From assembly GCF_002776525.5 (NCBI RefSeq), contig NC_045441.1:63415776-63479775 (forward strand): a stretch of 64,000 nt of DNA. Direction: 5' to 3'. The notes beneath the pieces are model-generated. The model was given only the letters and a program-made list of their open reading frames with translations, did not search any database and was not told the DNA's origin. This stretch comes from Piliocolobus tephrosceles (lineage: Eukaryota; Chordata; Mammalia; Primates; Cercopithecidae). Below, one piece after another: positions 11,602 through 21,960 of the stretch (the stretch's first letter is position 1; each line of letters opens with the position of its first letter). The translations under genes and the position numbers were made by a program.

Positions 11602-11604
<3 letters not shown>
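11048..11604. other. Unique sequence
   Basis: Nothing recognised. A 67-codon frame at 11291-11494 has no recognisable motif. Confidence 0.45.

Positions 11605-11633
<29 letters not shown>
11605..11633. repeat. Poly(T) tract
   Basis: About 29 uninterrupted T between CTGTAACTC and ACTTACAG. No Alu or L1 body adjoins it on either side, so it may be an orphan A-tail on the minus strand or a slipped homopolymer. Confidence 0.9.
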
Positions 11634-11637
<4 letters not shown>

Positions 11638-12072
11638 ACAGTATGTTTCTATTAGTTGCTATTCAAATTGTTATATTTCTAAATCTCACTGACTAGATGT
11701 TTTTTGAGTTAATTCATATAGTTCTAGGAAAATGACCCATAAAAAACCTCTAAACCCAAATCATGTAAGTCGTCTCTGTATGTAGTTTTGGAAAATATCA
11801 TTAAGGATTCTTCTATTTAGATTTTTTGAAAGAAGTCAGTATTCAGATTGGTGCCCAGTATATATAGAATGTATAATTTACAGTATTCAATTGATACCAG
11901 ACATCAAACAATCTTCAAGTATCTGTGTTGAAGGAGTATGACTATTAAGACATACAAACTCCTTATTTTATTTTATTTTTTTTAAAAAAGAACCAAAGCA
12001 GAAAATTCAGTTTTAAAATGCATGGGAACTTAGTATCTTGCAGTACTTACTGCAAGGAATTTTATAGCCAGG
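11634..12072. other. Unique AT-rich sequence
   Basis: No repeat or exon recognised. Confidence 0.45.
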
Positions 12073-12148
12073 AGTGCGAGATAAGCGATCCTTCTGCTTG
12101 GTTTCCCAAAGTGCTGGGCTTACAAATGTGAGCCACTGTGCATGGCTG
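12073..12148 (-). mobile_element. Alu-related fragment, minus strand
   Basis: About 75 bases of the antisense 5' end of an Alu left arm: AAGCGATCCTTCTGC, TCCCAAAGTGCTGGG, then AATGTGAGCCACTGTGCATGGC. No tail and no target duplication are visible; it is a truncated Alu or free left monomer. Confidence 0.8.
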
Positions 12149-12954
12149 CATTATCGTATTAAATTGTCCCAAGACCATGATTACTCCAATATTATAAATG
12201 GAGGCTTATAGAGGTTAAATAATAAATAAAAATTCAAGGAATGGCGTTCACTTCTCCAGAGATTATTAGAGAGCCTGTAGCTCTCTATACCTGTAGCTCT
12301 CTACATCTGAAGCTATGCCTTAAATCAGCCCACCAGCATTCAGGAGATCTAGTTAAAAAAAAAAAAAAAAAATCCACAATAAAGGGCAACTGAGAAACTT
12401 TTAGTGAGAGCATCCTTTGGTTCCCAAACCAATGCTTTATTATGGATCTTATGATTATTTAACTTAAAATTTGCATATAGAGTTTTTAGAACTCTAACAT
12501 GTTTTGAATATTAAAATAATTTATAAAATGAATTAGGAATATTTCCTCTTTTATGATCTGAGATTGTTTACATGACATTTGAATTCTCTGTTTTATTTTT
12601 TGAAGTAGAGATGGAACTAAGTCAGAAAACCAAGTGGTCCTTGTATGTTTTTTATAAGAGGAATTTTAACAAGTGTAATAATATCTTTGGTAATTGGTCT
12701 ATTCATGCTTTCTACTTCTTGGGTCAAATTTGGTAATTTGTATTTTGGAGATCTGTTGAAATAATGTATTATTATACAATATGATTAAGTTTCGTTCTAA
12801 GAACGCAAGAATTTTCAATATTGGGAAACCTGTTCAATGCAGTTCATTACAATGAACATGTTGAGGGATAAAAATCCAAATGTCCATAGAGTAGATGCTC
12901 ATAGAAGTAATTGCCGGTTGTCCTTCAGTATCTCTTCTTCACATCTTTAAAGAT
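12149..12954. other. Unique sequence with a small tandem duplication
   Basis: A 16-bp unit is repeated back to back: CCTGTAGCTCTCTATA at 12274-12289 and CCTGTAGCTCTCTACA at 12290-12305. An A-run of about 17 lies at 12355-12371. Nothing else recognised. Confidence 0.6.
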
Positions 12955-13374
12955 AATAAAATCCCAATTTTAGCTGGCCACATGATTTCCCAGAATAAAG
13001 GCTTTCTCAGACTCTCATGGATTTACTCATGGCCGTATCACTAAATTCTGACCAATGTAACGCAAGCAAAAGTAGCATATGCATCTTTTGGCAATGTTTG
13101 TCCAGGAAGAGGACTTGCCCTTGATTTTTTCCATTTTCTTCTTCCTGTTTTCTAGAATTACAACATGACAATTGGCCCCGAAGCAGCCATGGGGCCACAA
13201 GTTGCTTGTAGAGGTGGCAGAACAGGAGAAGAGGAGCCTGGGTGCCAATGGTTGCGGCTCTCTCTTACAGCCCTTGACTTACTACATTTATACAATACAG
13301 AGGAGTTTCTATTTGTTTTAAGCCACTGCTACTTTCGGTTATCCATTTCTCACAGCTGAACTTACCCTATATGA
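12955..13374 (+). mobile_element. Old ERVL/MaLR-type solo LTR, plus strand
   Basis: Mammalian LTR with landmarks in order: CCAGAATAAAGGCTTTCTCA near 12990-13010, TTCTGACCAATGTAACGCAAG near 13045-13066, GGTGGCAGAACAGGAGAAG near 13213-13231, GAGCCTGGGTGCCAATGG near 13234-13251, and near the 3' end TTGTTTTAAGCCACTGCTAC at 13314-13333. The 3' block resembles the end of MLT/ERVL-class LTRs, where the polyadenylation signal (here decayed) precedes the GTTTAAGCCACTG motif. The subfamily is not resolved. No internal retroviral genes are nearby. Confidence 0.6.
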
Positions 13375-13424
13375 CAACTATTGGCACTCAGGTTCCTCCT
13401 CTCCTGTTCTGCCACCTCGACAAG
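13205..13424. repeat. Inverted repeat, 50-bp arms
   Basis: Arms 13205-13254 and 13375-13424 are reverse complements at about 45 of 50 positions, with a 120-base loop. The left arm is in its normal place inside the LTR; the right arm is an inverted copy at the junction between the LTR end and an Alu fragment. The core, 13211-13248 against 13381-13418, matches at 35 of 38 positions. Confidence 0.9.
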
Positions 13425-13528
13425 ATGGAGTCTCCTTATGTTGCCCAGGCTGGTCTCGAACTCCTTGGCCTCAAGCAATCCTACCACTTTGGCCTCTAAA
13501 AGTACTGGTATTACAGGTGTAAGCCAAA
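13424..13528 (-). mobile_element. Alu fragment, minus strand
   Basis: Antisense Alu left-arm sequence from GATGGAGTCTCC through TTGCCCAGGCTGGTCTCGAA to ATTACAGGTGTAAGCC. It begins exactly where the inverted copy of the LTR segment ends, so its outer part was removed or never copied. Confidence 0.85.
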
Positions 13529-13707
13529 AAATAATAATTTTAAGTAGTTGGAAGGCATATTATATTCTTAGATGGAAATACTTACCAATAATATAAAGAT
13601 ACCAGTGTTCTATTTTTATGAACATATAAATACAATGCAATTCCTATTAAAATGCCAACAGAGTTTTCTGTACTCAATTTCCAAAAATGATACTTTAAAA
13701 TTTTTGG

Positions 13708-13988
13708 GGCCGGGCATGGTGGCTCACGCCTGTCATCCCAGCAATTTGGGAGGCCGAAGTGGACAGATCACCTGAGGTCAGGATTTCAAGACCAGCCTGG
13801 CCAACATGGGGAAACCCCATCTCTATTAAAAATATAAAAATTAGCTGGGCATAGTGGCAGGCGTCTGTAATCCCATCTACTCAGGAGGCTGAGGCAGGAG
13901 AATTGCTTAAACCCGTGAGGCGGAAGATGGCTCCACTGCATTCCAGCCTGGGTGACAGAGCGAAATGCAGTCTCAAAAAAAAAAAAAA
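13708..13988 (+). mobile_element. Alu, plus strand, right-arm deletion
   Basis: Starts GGCCGGGCATGGTGGCTCACG and ends in an A-run at 13975-13987. In the right arm the step from GAGGCGGAA to GATGGCTCCACTGC near 13917-13940 shows a missing stretch of about 20 bases. S-type by overall similarity. No clean target duplication because both flanks are T/A-rich. Confidence 0.93.
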
Positions 13989-14112
13989 TTATAATAATAT
14001 AAATTTTTTTGGAAAAATTAATCCTCAAGAATCACCATTTTTGGGAAAAAATGAGGTTAGAGTTGTCTTACAAAATATTATAATATATAATTATAATATA
14101 TCCCAATTTTAG

Positions 14113-14343
14113 TTTCCCCAGTTACATTAAATGGATTGGCTAATTCATGAGAGAAAGACACCACAATAATTAAGCTCTTACTGTGTGCTATGGATGTTAG
14201 CCTTATGCTGGGGCCATATCTGGGACTGGTGTGTTGATTGGGTTACCTAGTGTAAAGGGTTCATGATAATGGTCACATCCTTCTTACAAACTGATTTCAC
14301 AATGAAATGATGATAACATAAACAGTAAGATAAAGTGGTATAA
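14113..14343. repeat. Direct duplication, copy 1
   Basis: Bases 14113-14203 reappear at 15554-15644 with one mismatch. Bases 14265-14311 reappear at 15655-15701, and 14312-14343 at 15901-15932. The 61 bases at 14204-14264 correspond to the ten N in copy 2. The near-identity indicates a very recent duplication or an assembly artefact. Confidence 0.93.
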
Positions 14344-15180
14344 TATAGATGAGAACTACTTATGAAATCAGTATGGTTTGGCATAAGCATAGAAAAATAC
14401 ATCAGTGGGGCAGAATAGAGAGTCAAGAAACGATTATATGTAAAAATGTACTTTAGTGGGAAATCTATGATTTATTAAGTTGCATTAAACACTATCCTTC
14501 TGAAAGAAAGTAGGACCCCTAATTTCCATCTGTTCCATACCATGAAGGGCTCCAGCTCATTTTTGTAAACACTCCAAACCCCATTTTCAAACTCCATCCA
14601 CATTCTGTGGAAGCAGCCAACCCTTGGCTCTCTCTTGGACTTAATGAGTATGTGCTCCTACAGCCTTGCCTGCCCTTAGAGGACAAACTCAGGGAAGCAG
14701 GCCCTCACAGAGCCTATTTGGGGAGGAGTTCTGATGATCACAGGACTTGCAGCAGAGTCTACATTGGAATGGGAATAGATAAATGGACTCAGAGAAGTCA
14801 CAACCTTTAGCCCTCCAGACTGTTCTCTCCATAAAGAGGCACATGGCTAGAGGAAAACCAGATCAGACTGAAGAGTGTGGACTAGAGCAGGGCAACTCTT
14901 GCCTGGGTCTCAGTGAAGTGGTGTCACCATATTATTTTTCCTTTTGCTATTACAAGTACAACAAACTGTCCCTCAGCCAGAATATAGGAGTAAAGATAAC
15001 TTTGAGCAGAAATACGGCTGACCTAAATTGGAAAGATAATATTTGTTTTTGGGTATTATAGTGGCATCACTGCTAGCCATTCCTTACTAATACATATGTA
15101 TATCTTTGTATGTGTACATATGTCTGTACATGGAAGTTTATCAACTAGTTTATTCATCTGAATGACATATGGCTAAGTCT
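14344..15180. other. Unique sequence between the duplicate copies
   Basis: No repeat family recognised. Overlapping frames of 67 and 92 codons at 14607-15061 have no known motif. A short TATG/TGTA-rich stretch lies at 15090-15135. Confidence 0.45.
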
Positions 15181-15372
15181 AAAAGGACATATGCCTGTGG
15201 GTATTTGTGCACAAGGGAAGTATATGAAAAGATGGGCACTAAAATGTTAACGGTGATTGTTTAAACGTGTGGGGGTGGGATATCACGTTTTTACTTTCTT
15301 TCTTAGAACTTTATGTCTTTTGAGTTTTCCAAATGATTGTTATTTAAATAGCAACAGAAAAAGAATGAATCC
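15180..15372 (+). mobile_element. Possible old L1 3' UTR fragment
   Basis: The order AAAATGTTAACGGTGATTGT, a GTGGGGGTGGGATATCA segment, then TTTTGAGTTTTCCAAATGAT resembles the 3' untranslated part of old L1 subfamilies. No ORF2 or A-tail is visible, so this rests on general resemblance. Confidence 0.35.
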
Positions 15373-15553
15373 GTTTCATTATAGAGGAAAAGAAAAGATT
15401 AAGCCTGGAGAATGTTGGCCAGTTTCTCTCCTTGAATTGGACTGACTTCCTTCTCATCCCAATGATTGTGACCTCTTTTCTTCTGGTAAAATGCAGTTTG
15501 TTCCCAGAGTTTACCTAGATTTCAACAGTTTTATAGGATAGACATCATGAAGT

Positions 15554-15932
15554 TTTCCCCAGTTACATTAAATGGATTGGCTAATTCATGAGAGAAGGAC
15601 ACCACAATAATTAAGCTCTTACTGTGTGCTATGGATGTTAGCCTNNNNNNNNNNGATAATGGTCACATCCTTCTTACAAACTGATTTCACAATGAAATGA
15701 TATATCTAGGGAGGGAATTTAGGAATCAGTTGTGGAGATCTGGAAGAGATGTTGTAAAACCCCTAGGAAGAAAGAACATCTTTCACCTCTTCTTGCTTAG
15801 GGCTTGGACTGACCTCCCAGATGCCTCTCTTTAGCCAGTATTTCTGCTTGCCAGTTATAAAAGTTGGATAACATCTTAAAGAAGATGATAAAATAACCAA
15901 GATAACATAAACAGTAAGATAAAGTGGTATAA
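15554..15932. repeat. Direct duplication, copy 2, with assembly gap
   Basis: Second copy of the 14113-14343 sequence. It is interrupted by N at 15645-15654 in place of 61 known bases of copy 1, and by 199 bases (15702-15900) that copy 1 lacks. Copy 1 therefore looks like this copy with the 199 bases deleted, or this copy like copy 1 with an insertion. Confidence 0.93.
15645..15654. other. Assembly gap (10 N)
   Basis: The only undetermined bases in the window. They fall inside the duplicated segment, at a position whose content (61 bases) can be read in copy 1. Confidence 1.
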
Positions 15933-18088
15933 AATGATCACTATAAAATGGCAAAGTAAAGGCCAAGAATTAATAACAGACGATAAACATTAGAAAGTCA
16001 ATGATGAAAACTAGAAACTGAAGACTAAAGAAAATAAAATTGAGTTTAAAAATAATAGCTTGAAGAGCAAAATACAATCATAAAATACAACATGTAAATT
16101 GGCTAAGATAATGAAATTGTTAGACTAATAAATGAGGGGTTAACTGGGACCCTTGGGGGCTACTGGGAGCAGCATCTGAGCTTCAAGCTCAGTTTTCTTC
16201 CTGGGCTAGGAGTCTGTTGGCAGTGATTCCTGAACTTTGAGGTTCCCAGATGGTTGATTTCAGGAGAGTGGAGCCCTGAGGTTTTGGCCATGAAGGTTCC
16301 TTCTTGTATTTTCCCTATCGTGACTCCACCCATCATTTCCAGTCAGGCAGCTGACCTCCTTACCTCTGCACCTCCTCAAACATGATTGATGCAATCTTTA
16401 TTTTAGCACATACTCAAATATTTGCATTTCTTTGTACTAGTTTATTTTGGTAAAGGGAAAGATTAAAATGAAACAAACTTAGCAAAAGCCCCTAAATTTT
16501 ACATTTAGCCCTTACTCTCATTTTTTTTAATAAAAGGAAATCATTAAACACATGAGAGTCTCCTAATTTGCAAAGCCAGTTGTTTCAATCACTTCTGTGC
16601 CAATGCCAATTCATATTACAAAATTATAATGTTTACTTCATTACATATATATGAAGTACTTAAAGATCTGATTTTTCCCCACATTATCAGCTGCATAACA
16701 GGAATGGCCTACAATGGTTTGAGTCTTAAGATCTCGTTTTACCAGGGTTTTATTTCAGTCTTATAAATAAATGAAAAACTTTTATTAAATGAAATCGATG
16801 TCATTGAGATTTAAGTAATGAACAAGCTTTTTCTTAAGTAGGTTAATCATTTTATTTGATTAACCTACAATGATTATGTCATAAACAAAATGATTTAAAT
16901 TAAACAAATATCCTTGAATAAAATTTCACTTTCATTTGATTCCCATTTGACCAAATCAGTTGTAAACTAGTCACATGTTGTATATACATAGTACCACATG
17001 CATGCATTCACTATAAACAGGCAACAGATGGTAAATATATCAAAACTGACACATAGAAACAATTGTGGTTCAGAAAGATCTTGAAATCTGGGAGAGTTTG
17101 ATTAAGACCTCAAAGGGAGGCCTCATCAGAGGTGCTCAGTGGGAGAAAGCCAGCAATAAGGCCATTTGGAGATTGGGGCATTGACTGTTATCTAATTCAT
17201 TCTTTTCACAATTAGTGACTACTCTCCTTGAGGTAAGATTTCAGCAATATAGTTTACAAAACCTCTTCAAAAGTAATTGTTCATTAAAGAACAGCAACCC
17301 TAGGACTGCCTCTTAAGGATTAGCTAAAGTTATTTTAGTTTAATATTTCAGACCTAAATGAACTTCTCTCAAGTAGTCCTAGCTGGTTTAAATTGGTTTT
17401 GAGGTCACAGTTGTAAGGGAGGCCTAGGTATTGGTAGACCTCCTGGAAGATGAGAAAACAGCAGGCATGGTGGTGCCACTGTACAGACTGCATGACAGCA
17501 TTGTCTGGCAGAGCTCAAGAGCTATCCTAAAAGAGCCACAGAACTCAGCATACAGTGACGGGCCACCTGCATGGCAAGGCCATTGTCACCCGTCCTGTGC
17601 CATGACTTGCTTTGCAGAACCAAGTTTAAATGTATTTCAGATGCTTCTGGATCAACTATGCTTGAGAAACTATAAGTATTCCTGATTTCCAAGCACTTTG
17701 GGAAATGATACTGTCAGAATCACTGTTATCTCTAAGTCCCTTCCATCACAAGTCCTGATGATGGATTGACCAAGAAGGTCTAGTTCAGCCCTTTCATAGG
17801 ACATTATTGATCTCAGACAAAACAGCAGTTTCTACAGGAAGCATTTGGTTGTACAACATAATCAAAACTATTTTTGAACCCTGGGCTTGTAATCATGTCT
17901 TTATTTCAGAGTGACCTCATTCAAATATTTGGAGGAGTTTGCGTAATTACTTACAAATGTTTCTATACCCTCAAGCAGAACTGACCCTTCTTCTGGGAGT
18001 GTAGGTTTTATAGATACCACTTACAACTTCTCTGCTTTGCTCAATGGGTCTCAATTAAGTCTAGTGCTTAGAAAAAATATTCATACAG
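15933..18088. other. Unique sequence with one perfect hairpin
   Basis: No transposon recognised. Arms TAGGTTAATCA (16839-16849) and TGATTAACCTA (16857-16867) form a perfect 11-bp hairpin with a 7-base loop. An 84-codon frame at 17431-17685 lies in slightly GC-richer sequence but has no recognisable domain and no clear splice sites. Confidence 0.5.
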
Positions 18089-18381
18089 ACTGGGCATAGT
18101 GGCTTACACCTGTAATCCTAGCACTTTGGGAGGCCGAGGTGGATGGATCACTTGAGGTCAGGAGTTTAAGACCAGCCTGATCAACAATATGGTGAAACCC
18201 CATCTCTACAAAAATTAGCTGGGCATGATGGCAGGTGCCTATAATCCCAGCTATTCGGAAGGCTGAGGCAGGAGAATTGCTTGAACCCAGGAGGCAGAGG
18301 CTGCAGTGAGCCGAGATCACGCCATTGCACTCCAGCCTGGGCAACAGAGCAAGACTCTGTCTCCATAAAAAAAAAAAAAAA
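18089..18381 (+). mobile_element. Alu, plus strand
   Basis: Two-arm Alu from ACTGGGCATAGTGGCTTAC to GACTCTGTCTCC plus a 15-base A-tail. The short middle linker (CTACAAAAATTAGC) shows a small deletion. The flanking TTCATACAG and GTTATACAA sequences are only partly alike, so the target duplication is uncertain. Confidence 0.95.
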
Positions 18382-21084
18382 GTTATACAATCTCTGGTTT
18401 TCTCCATTTTACTGTTAACAGCACCCCACACTTGGGAGAAATCTTTGGTTTGACAACCAGGTATAAGTACCTCTATGTCTTCTTTGCCCAGTTCTGCCAC
18501 AATGTTAAGAACAGGTATCTAGGCTTGTTTTATGTTGACTGATCTATTATCTTGCTGACTTTGCTCAGCAGGATTCTTTTATGTAGCTGTAGCCTTGAAA
18601 CCTCCCACAGTCACTAAGAAACCAGAATGTTCAGGATTCCAAGACTATCGAGATATAGTATCTGGGGAGTGGAAGGGACGCTGAAGACAGGAGTACATTT
18701 GAAAAGTCCACTTTGACCCACATTTTGTAGCAGGTTTCTTCCAGGTAAGCCTTTGTACCTATTTGCTCAGCTTGATTGAGTTCAAGGATAATGTTTAGTT
18801 TAACTCACTTTTTTTAGAAACCTGGCCCTTTCCTGCCCTTTCACATCTTCAAGACAGCTTGCTTAAAAAACAAAACAAAACAAAAAAACCCAGTGGATGC
18901 TCAGATTATACCAGCATAACTTCCTTGCTGTATTTTCTTCTACCTCTCAGATTCCCCATTTTCAGATTTATCTTCCCTGGCTCTAGCTCTGTAAGCACCA
19001 ACTGTGTGTTTTTCTGACTTGACTTTTGATCCCAGAATCCTGATCATCTCTTACATTTTACATAGCCTTACACTAAAACGATAATTGGTATTAACCCCCA
19101 CTTTCAGTATCATCCAATTATTTTAATATTAATATACCATTGTTGCAGACATTTCATTCCAAGCATGTCTCATTCTACAGGCAGGCGTTGGACAAGGCTG
19201 AGACCAAGAGAAAATTGATGAAAGTGGTTCTATCCAACGTAAGTTAGTTCAACCTAGTTCTGACTCTAACAAACTTGGTTCAAGGGGATTCAAGCTAGCT
19301 TAGAATAATTACCACAACTCAAATTGGAGATTCAATTTCATCTAGTTCTGTGCTAGTCGGTAGCCTGTTTAAGATACAGTAGGAATAAATTGGAAAAGGA
19401 ATGTTTTCTTCATTTGGCATCTTAAGACCTTATGTCTGTAAAAGAATTCTTTACTCAATATTCATATCAATCTACTTGAATCTAAGTAATTTCATTTTGA
19501 GAAACACTAGATAAAATGTGCTCACTCAAATGGAAAGAGGTTACCTGAAATCTTAGAAAAATATAGATTAGAAAATACATACCACTTCAACCATTTTTTC
19601 TTTGAATTTCTAAATGGTAAAATCATCCATGTCTGAGGATATGAAAACAGAAAGCAGCATAACTTTTAAATCCAATGTTATTAAGGGAAATGGGGAAAGA
19701 AAAGAGAATGTTAAAACTATGCAAACTATTTCCATTTGAAATGTAGTTCTTAAAATTCTAAACTTTGACCTATACTTCTTAAACTATTGAGTCAACACCA
19801 AAAAGTATGTATTTTTAGGCATCAAGTTGTTCCAAAATCAAAAGAAAGGAGTCTTGTATTAAAAGGATAAAAATGTGTGGTGTAAAACTCATTTTTCTTT
19901 GAAGCAGTGTTCATATCCAGTTTTTTAAACCTACCTAAACATCTTATTCATGCATCATGTTTTTTCAATCAGTTTTTGGCAACGTATCTTAAATTTAGAA
20001 TTAAAACTGTTCCATTGAAGGCTCTCAGAAAAGAGAAAATTAAAAACTAAGTGCTGATTTTAGGCCTATTGAAGTCTCTGCCTAAATCTGCTTTTGAGAA
20101 TTAATAGTGCCAAAGTTATTTCATTTGTGACTTATTTACCATTTGGCTGAAATGAAAGAATAGAAATCATTATCTTATCACATCTCTGCCTCCAGGGCCA
20201 GCAATTTCCCTTCAGTAAGTACCTCCTAAGACAATAATTTTTATAGAGAAGTGATGTCTTGTTTGAAAGCAAATATTCTCTTGGCCTCTACTGGAGATGT
20301 CTCTTCACACTTGATGGATGGATGGTGCTTAATGTTTGTGTTGTCCTTTGTGAAAAGCTTAGTATTTTTGGTACTCATTACATTGTATGCCATGCAAAAG
20401 AATCAAGTTATTCTGCAACTTTTTGTCATTTAGATGCAGCCTAACTAATGAAAATAAATAGTATCATCATATGAATCTAAGTGATTTGAGGGCAAATGCA
20501 TTGGAAAGAAGAGAAAACTATATATTGTTGAATCAGAATGTCAAGGAATGGAAAAGATCTTTGAAATCATTCAGTCCAAACTTATTTTAGTTAGAAGTGA
20601 CAACATTAAAATTTAGATAGTTTTGGGTTGTTCTTAAAATTCCACAGATGGTTTAATGCAAGAATCAAGCCCAGCTTCCAGAGTTTTTCTGGAAATGAAT
20701 TAAGTAAATGTCCATAGTGTACTTTTAAGCAAAAAGGAATCTCTAAAGTTGCTCAGTTGCCCACAAGCACTGTTAGTCAAGCTATATATTGTGAATACCG
20801 TGATTCAGTTAGAAAAAAAAAATACACTTCTGTTTTCATTTGAAGTTGGGCCACAAATACTCAAATATGCAGTTGGCAGAAAGCTAAATTTCCATCAAAT
20901 AATTTTGTTTTGTTTAGCTGATTTTCCCCATCTGACCCAATGTCCAGCCAATTCTGAACTTAATTGAAGGGCCCTATTGGGGAGCCTTAGATGATCATGA
21001 TAATTATTATTCTGCATGATTCATAAAGCTTTCTATAGTTCTCTGGGTTAACTTTTATTTCTGGGAAATGGCGAAGGCAGTGGT
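18382..21084. other. Unique AT-rich sequence
   Basis: No transposon or gene recognised over 2.7 kb. An A-rich CAAAA-type run lies at 18865-18890. Only short frames occur. Confidence 0.45.
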
Positions 21085-21250
21085 TTTGAACATTGGCTCA
21101 ACATTGATATCACCAAGGGGGCTTTAAATATATTAATGCCTGGGTTGCAACTACAGAGATTTTTATTTAATTGGTTAGGGTACCACATGGATATCAGATT
21201 TTAGCTTGAATGCTCTGGGTGAACCTAATGTGTAGCTAACTTGAGAAAAC
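21085..21250. mobile_element. MER5-type hAT MITE, decayed
   Basis: AGTGGTTTTGAACATTGG at 21080-21097 resembles a hAT-Charlie terminus. It is followed by ATATCACCAAGGGGGCTTTAA, ATTAATGCCTGGGTTGCA and TTTAATTGGTTAGGGTACCA, in the order of MER5-class elements. The 3' half is poorly kept. Confidence 0.55.
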
Positions 21251-21369
21251 TACTGGGTAAGGAAAAATGGTTACTGTCACTATAGCCAATTGGAGGACCT
21301 TGGAAATCTCAGCTGCTGCTCCAGTCCTCTTAGGAATCCTCTTCTTGCTCTTGTGTCTCAAAGCTAATA

Positions 21370-21960
21370 TGGTAGGCTACTATGTTAGGAGTCTCTAAAG
21401 TAGGAAGTGCTTGCATTTCTCCTTTTTGCCCTTAAGAAATCTTTTCCTGGAGAGTTCCTATGTGGACTCCAGTATTTTCCTGTGCTAACATGGCAGAGAT
21501 GTAAGAATGTAAGTGAAAACCAAGCGTACTGCCATGTTGGTAAGACAGCCAAGTAAAAAGGGCCTCCTGGCAGAAGTTTCTTCTGGTCTGCACTGGGAGG
21601 AGTGTGCACTGGGGTGGAGCCTTGGGAAGTTTGCACTGTTCGTGAGTGAGTAGCCTGGCCTCTCTTGTTCCAGGTGGAATCTGGGATTCAATCTGTGAGG
21701 TGGGGAGCCAGCTAGCAGGACTGTTTCCCCCCCCCGCCCCATTTTTTTCCCTCTTTGCCCAGTACATTCCATTTTTCTCACTCTTCAAAGTGTCTGAGAG
21801 CCTAATCTCTCATGGTCGTGTGACAAGGACCCCGTTTTTAGCTGAACTAAGGAGAAAGTCCTACAACATTGGGTTAGAAGTCCCCATGCCGTGTTTCCTG
21901 GCTATTAAGGGTCACACACACTGGTACTCTGCAGAATACTCAAAATCAGCAAAGTGATGC
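21370..21960. mobile_element. Possible LTR-like sequence, family unknown
   Basis: A GC-richer block with a C-run interrupted by one G (21727-21740) and GTGAGGTGGGGAGCCAGCTAGC near 21698-21719, resembling ERV1 LTR text. Overlapping frames of 83-118 codons on both strands have no recognisable domain. I could not find matching ends or a target duplication; it could equally be unique sequence. Confidence 0.3.

Noticed and set aside
11605..11633. T-run as a transcription terminator
   Set aside because: No RNA polymerase III gene (A and B boxes) was seen upstream, and long T-runs in primate DNA are usually retroposon tails or slippage products.
14113..15932. The duplicated segment as a new transposon family
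   Set aside because: The copies are almost identical, occur only twice, have no terminal repeats and coincide with an assembly gap; an artefact or local duplication explains them better.
18081..18500. 139-codon minus-strand frame, the longest of the window
   Set aside because: It reads through the antisense strand of an Alu (typical Alu translation with SPASAFRIAGIIGTCHHAQ) plus flanking sequence; not a gene.
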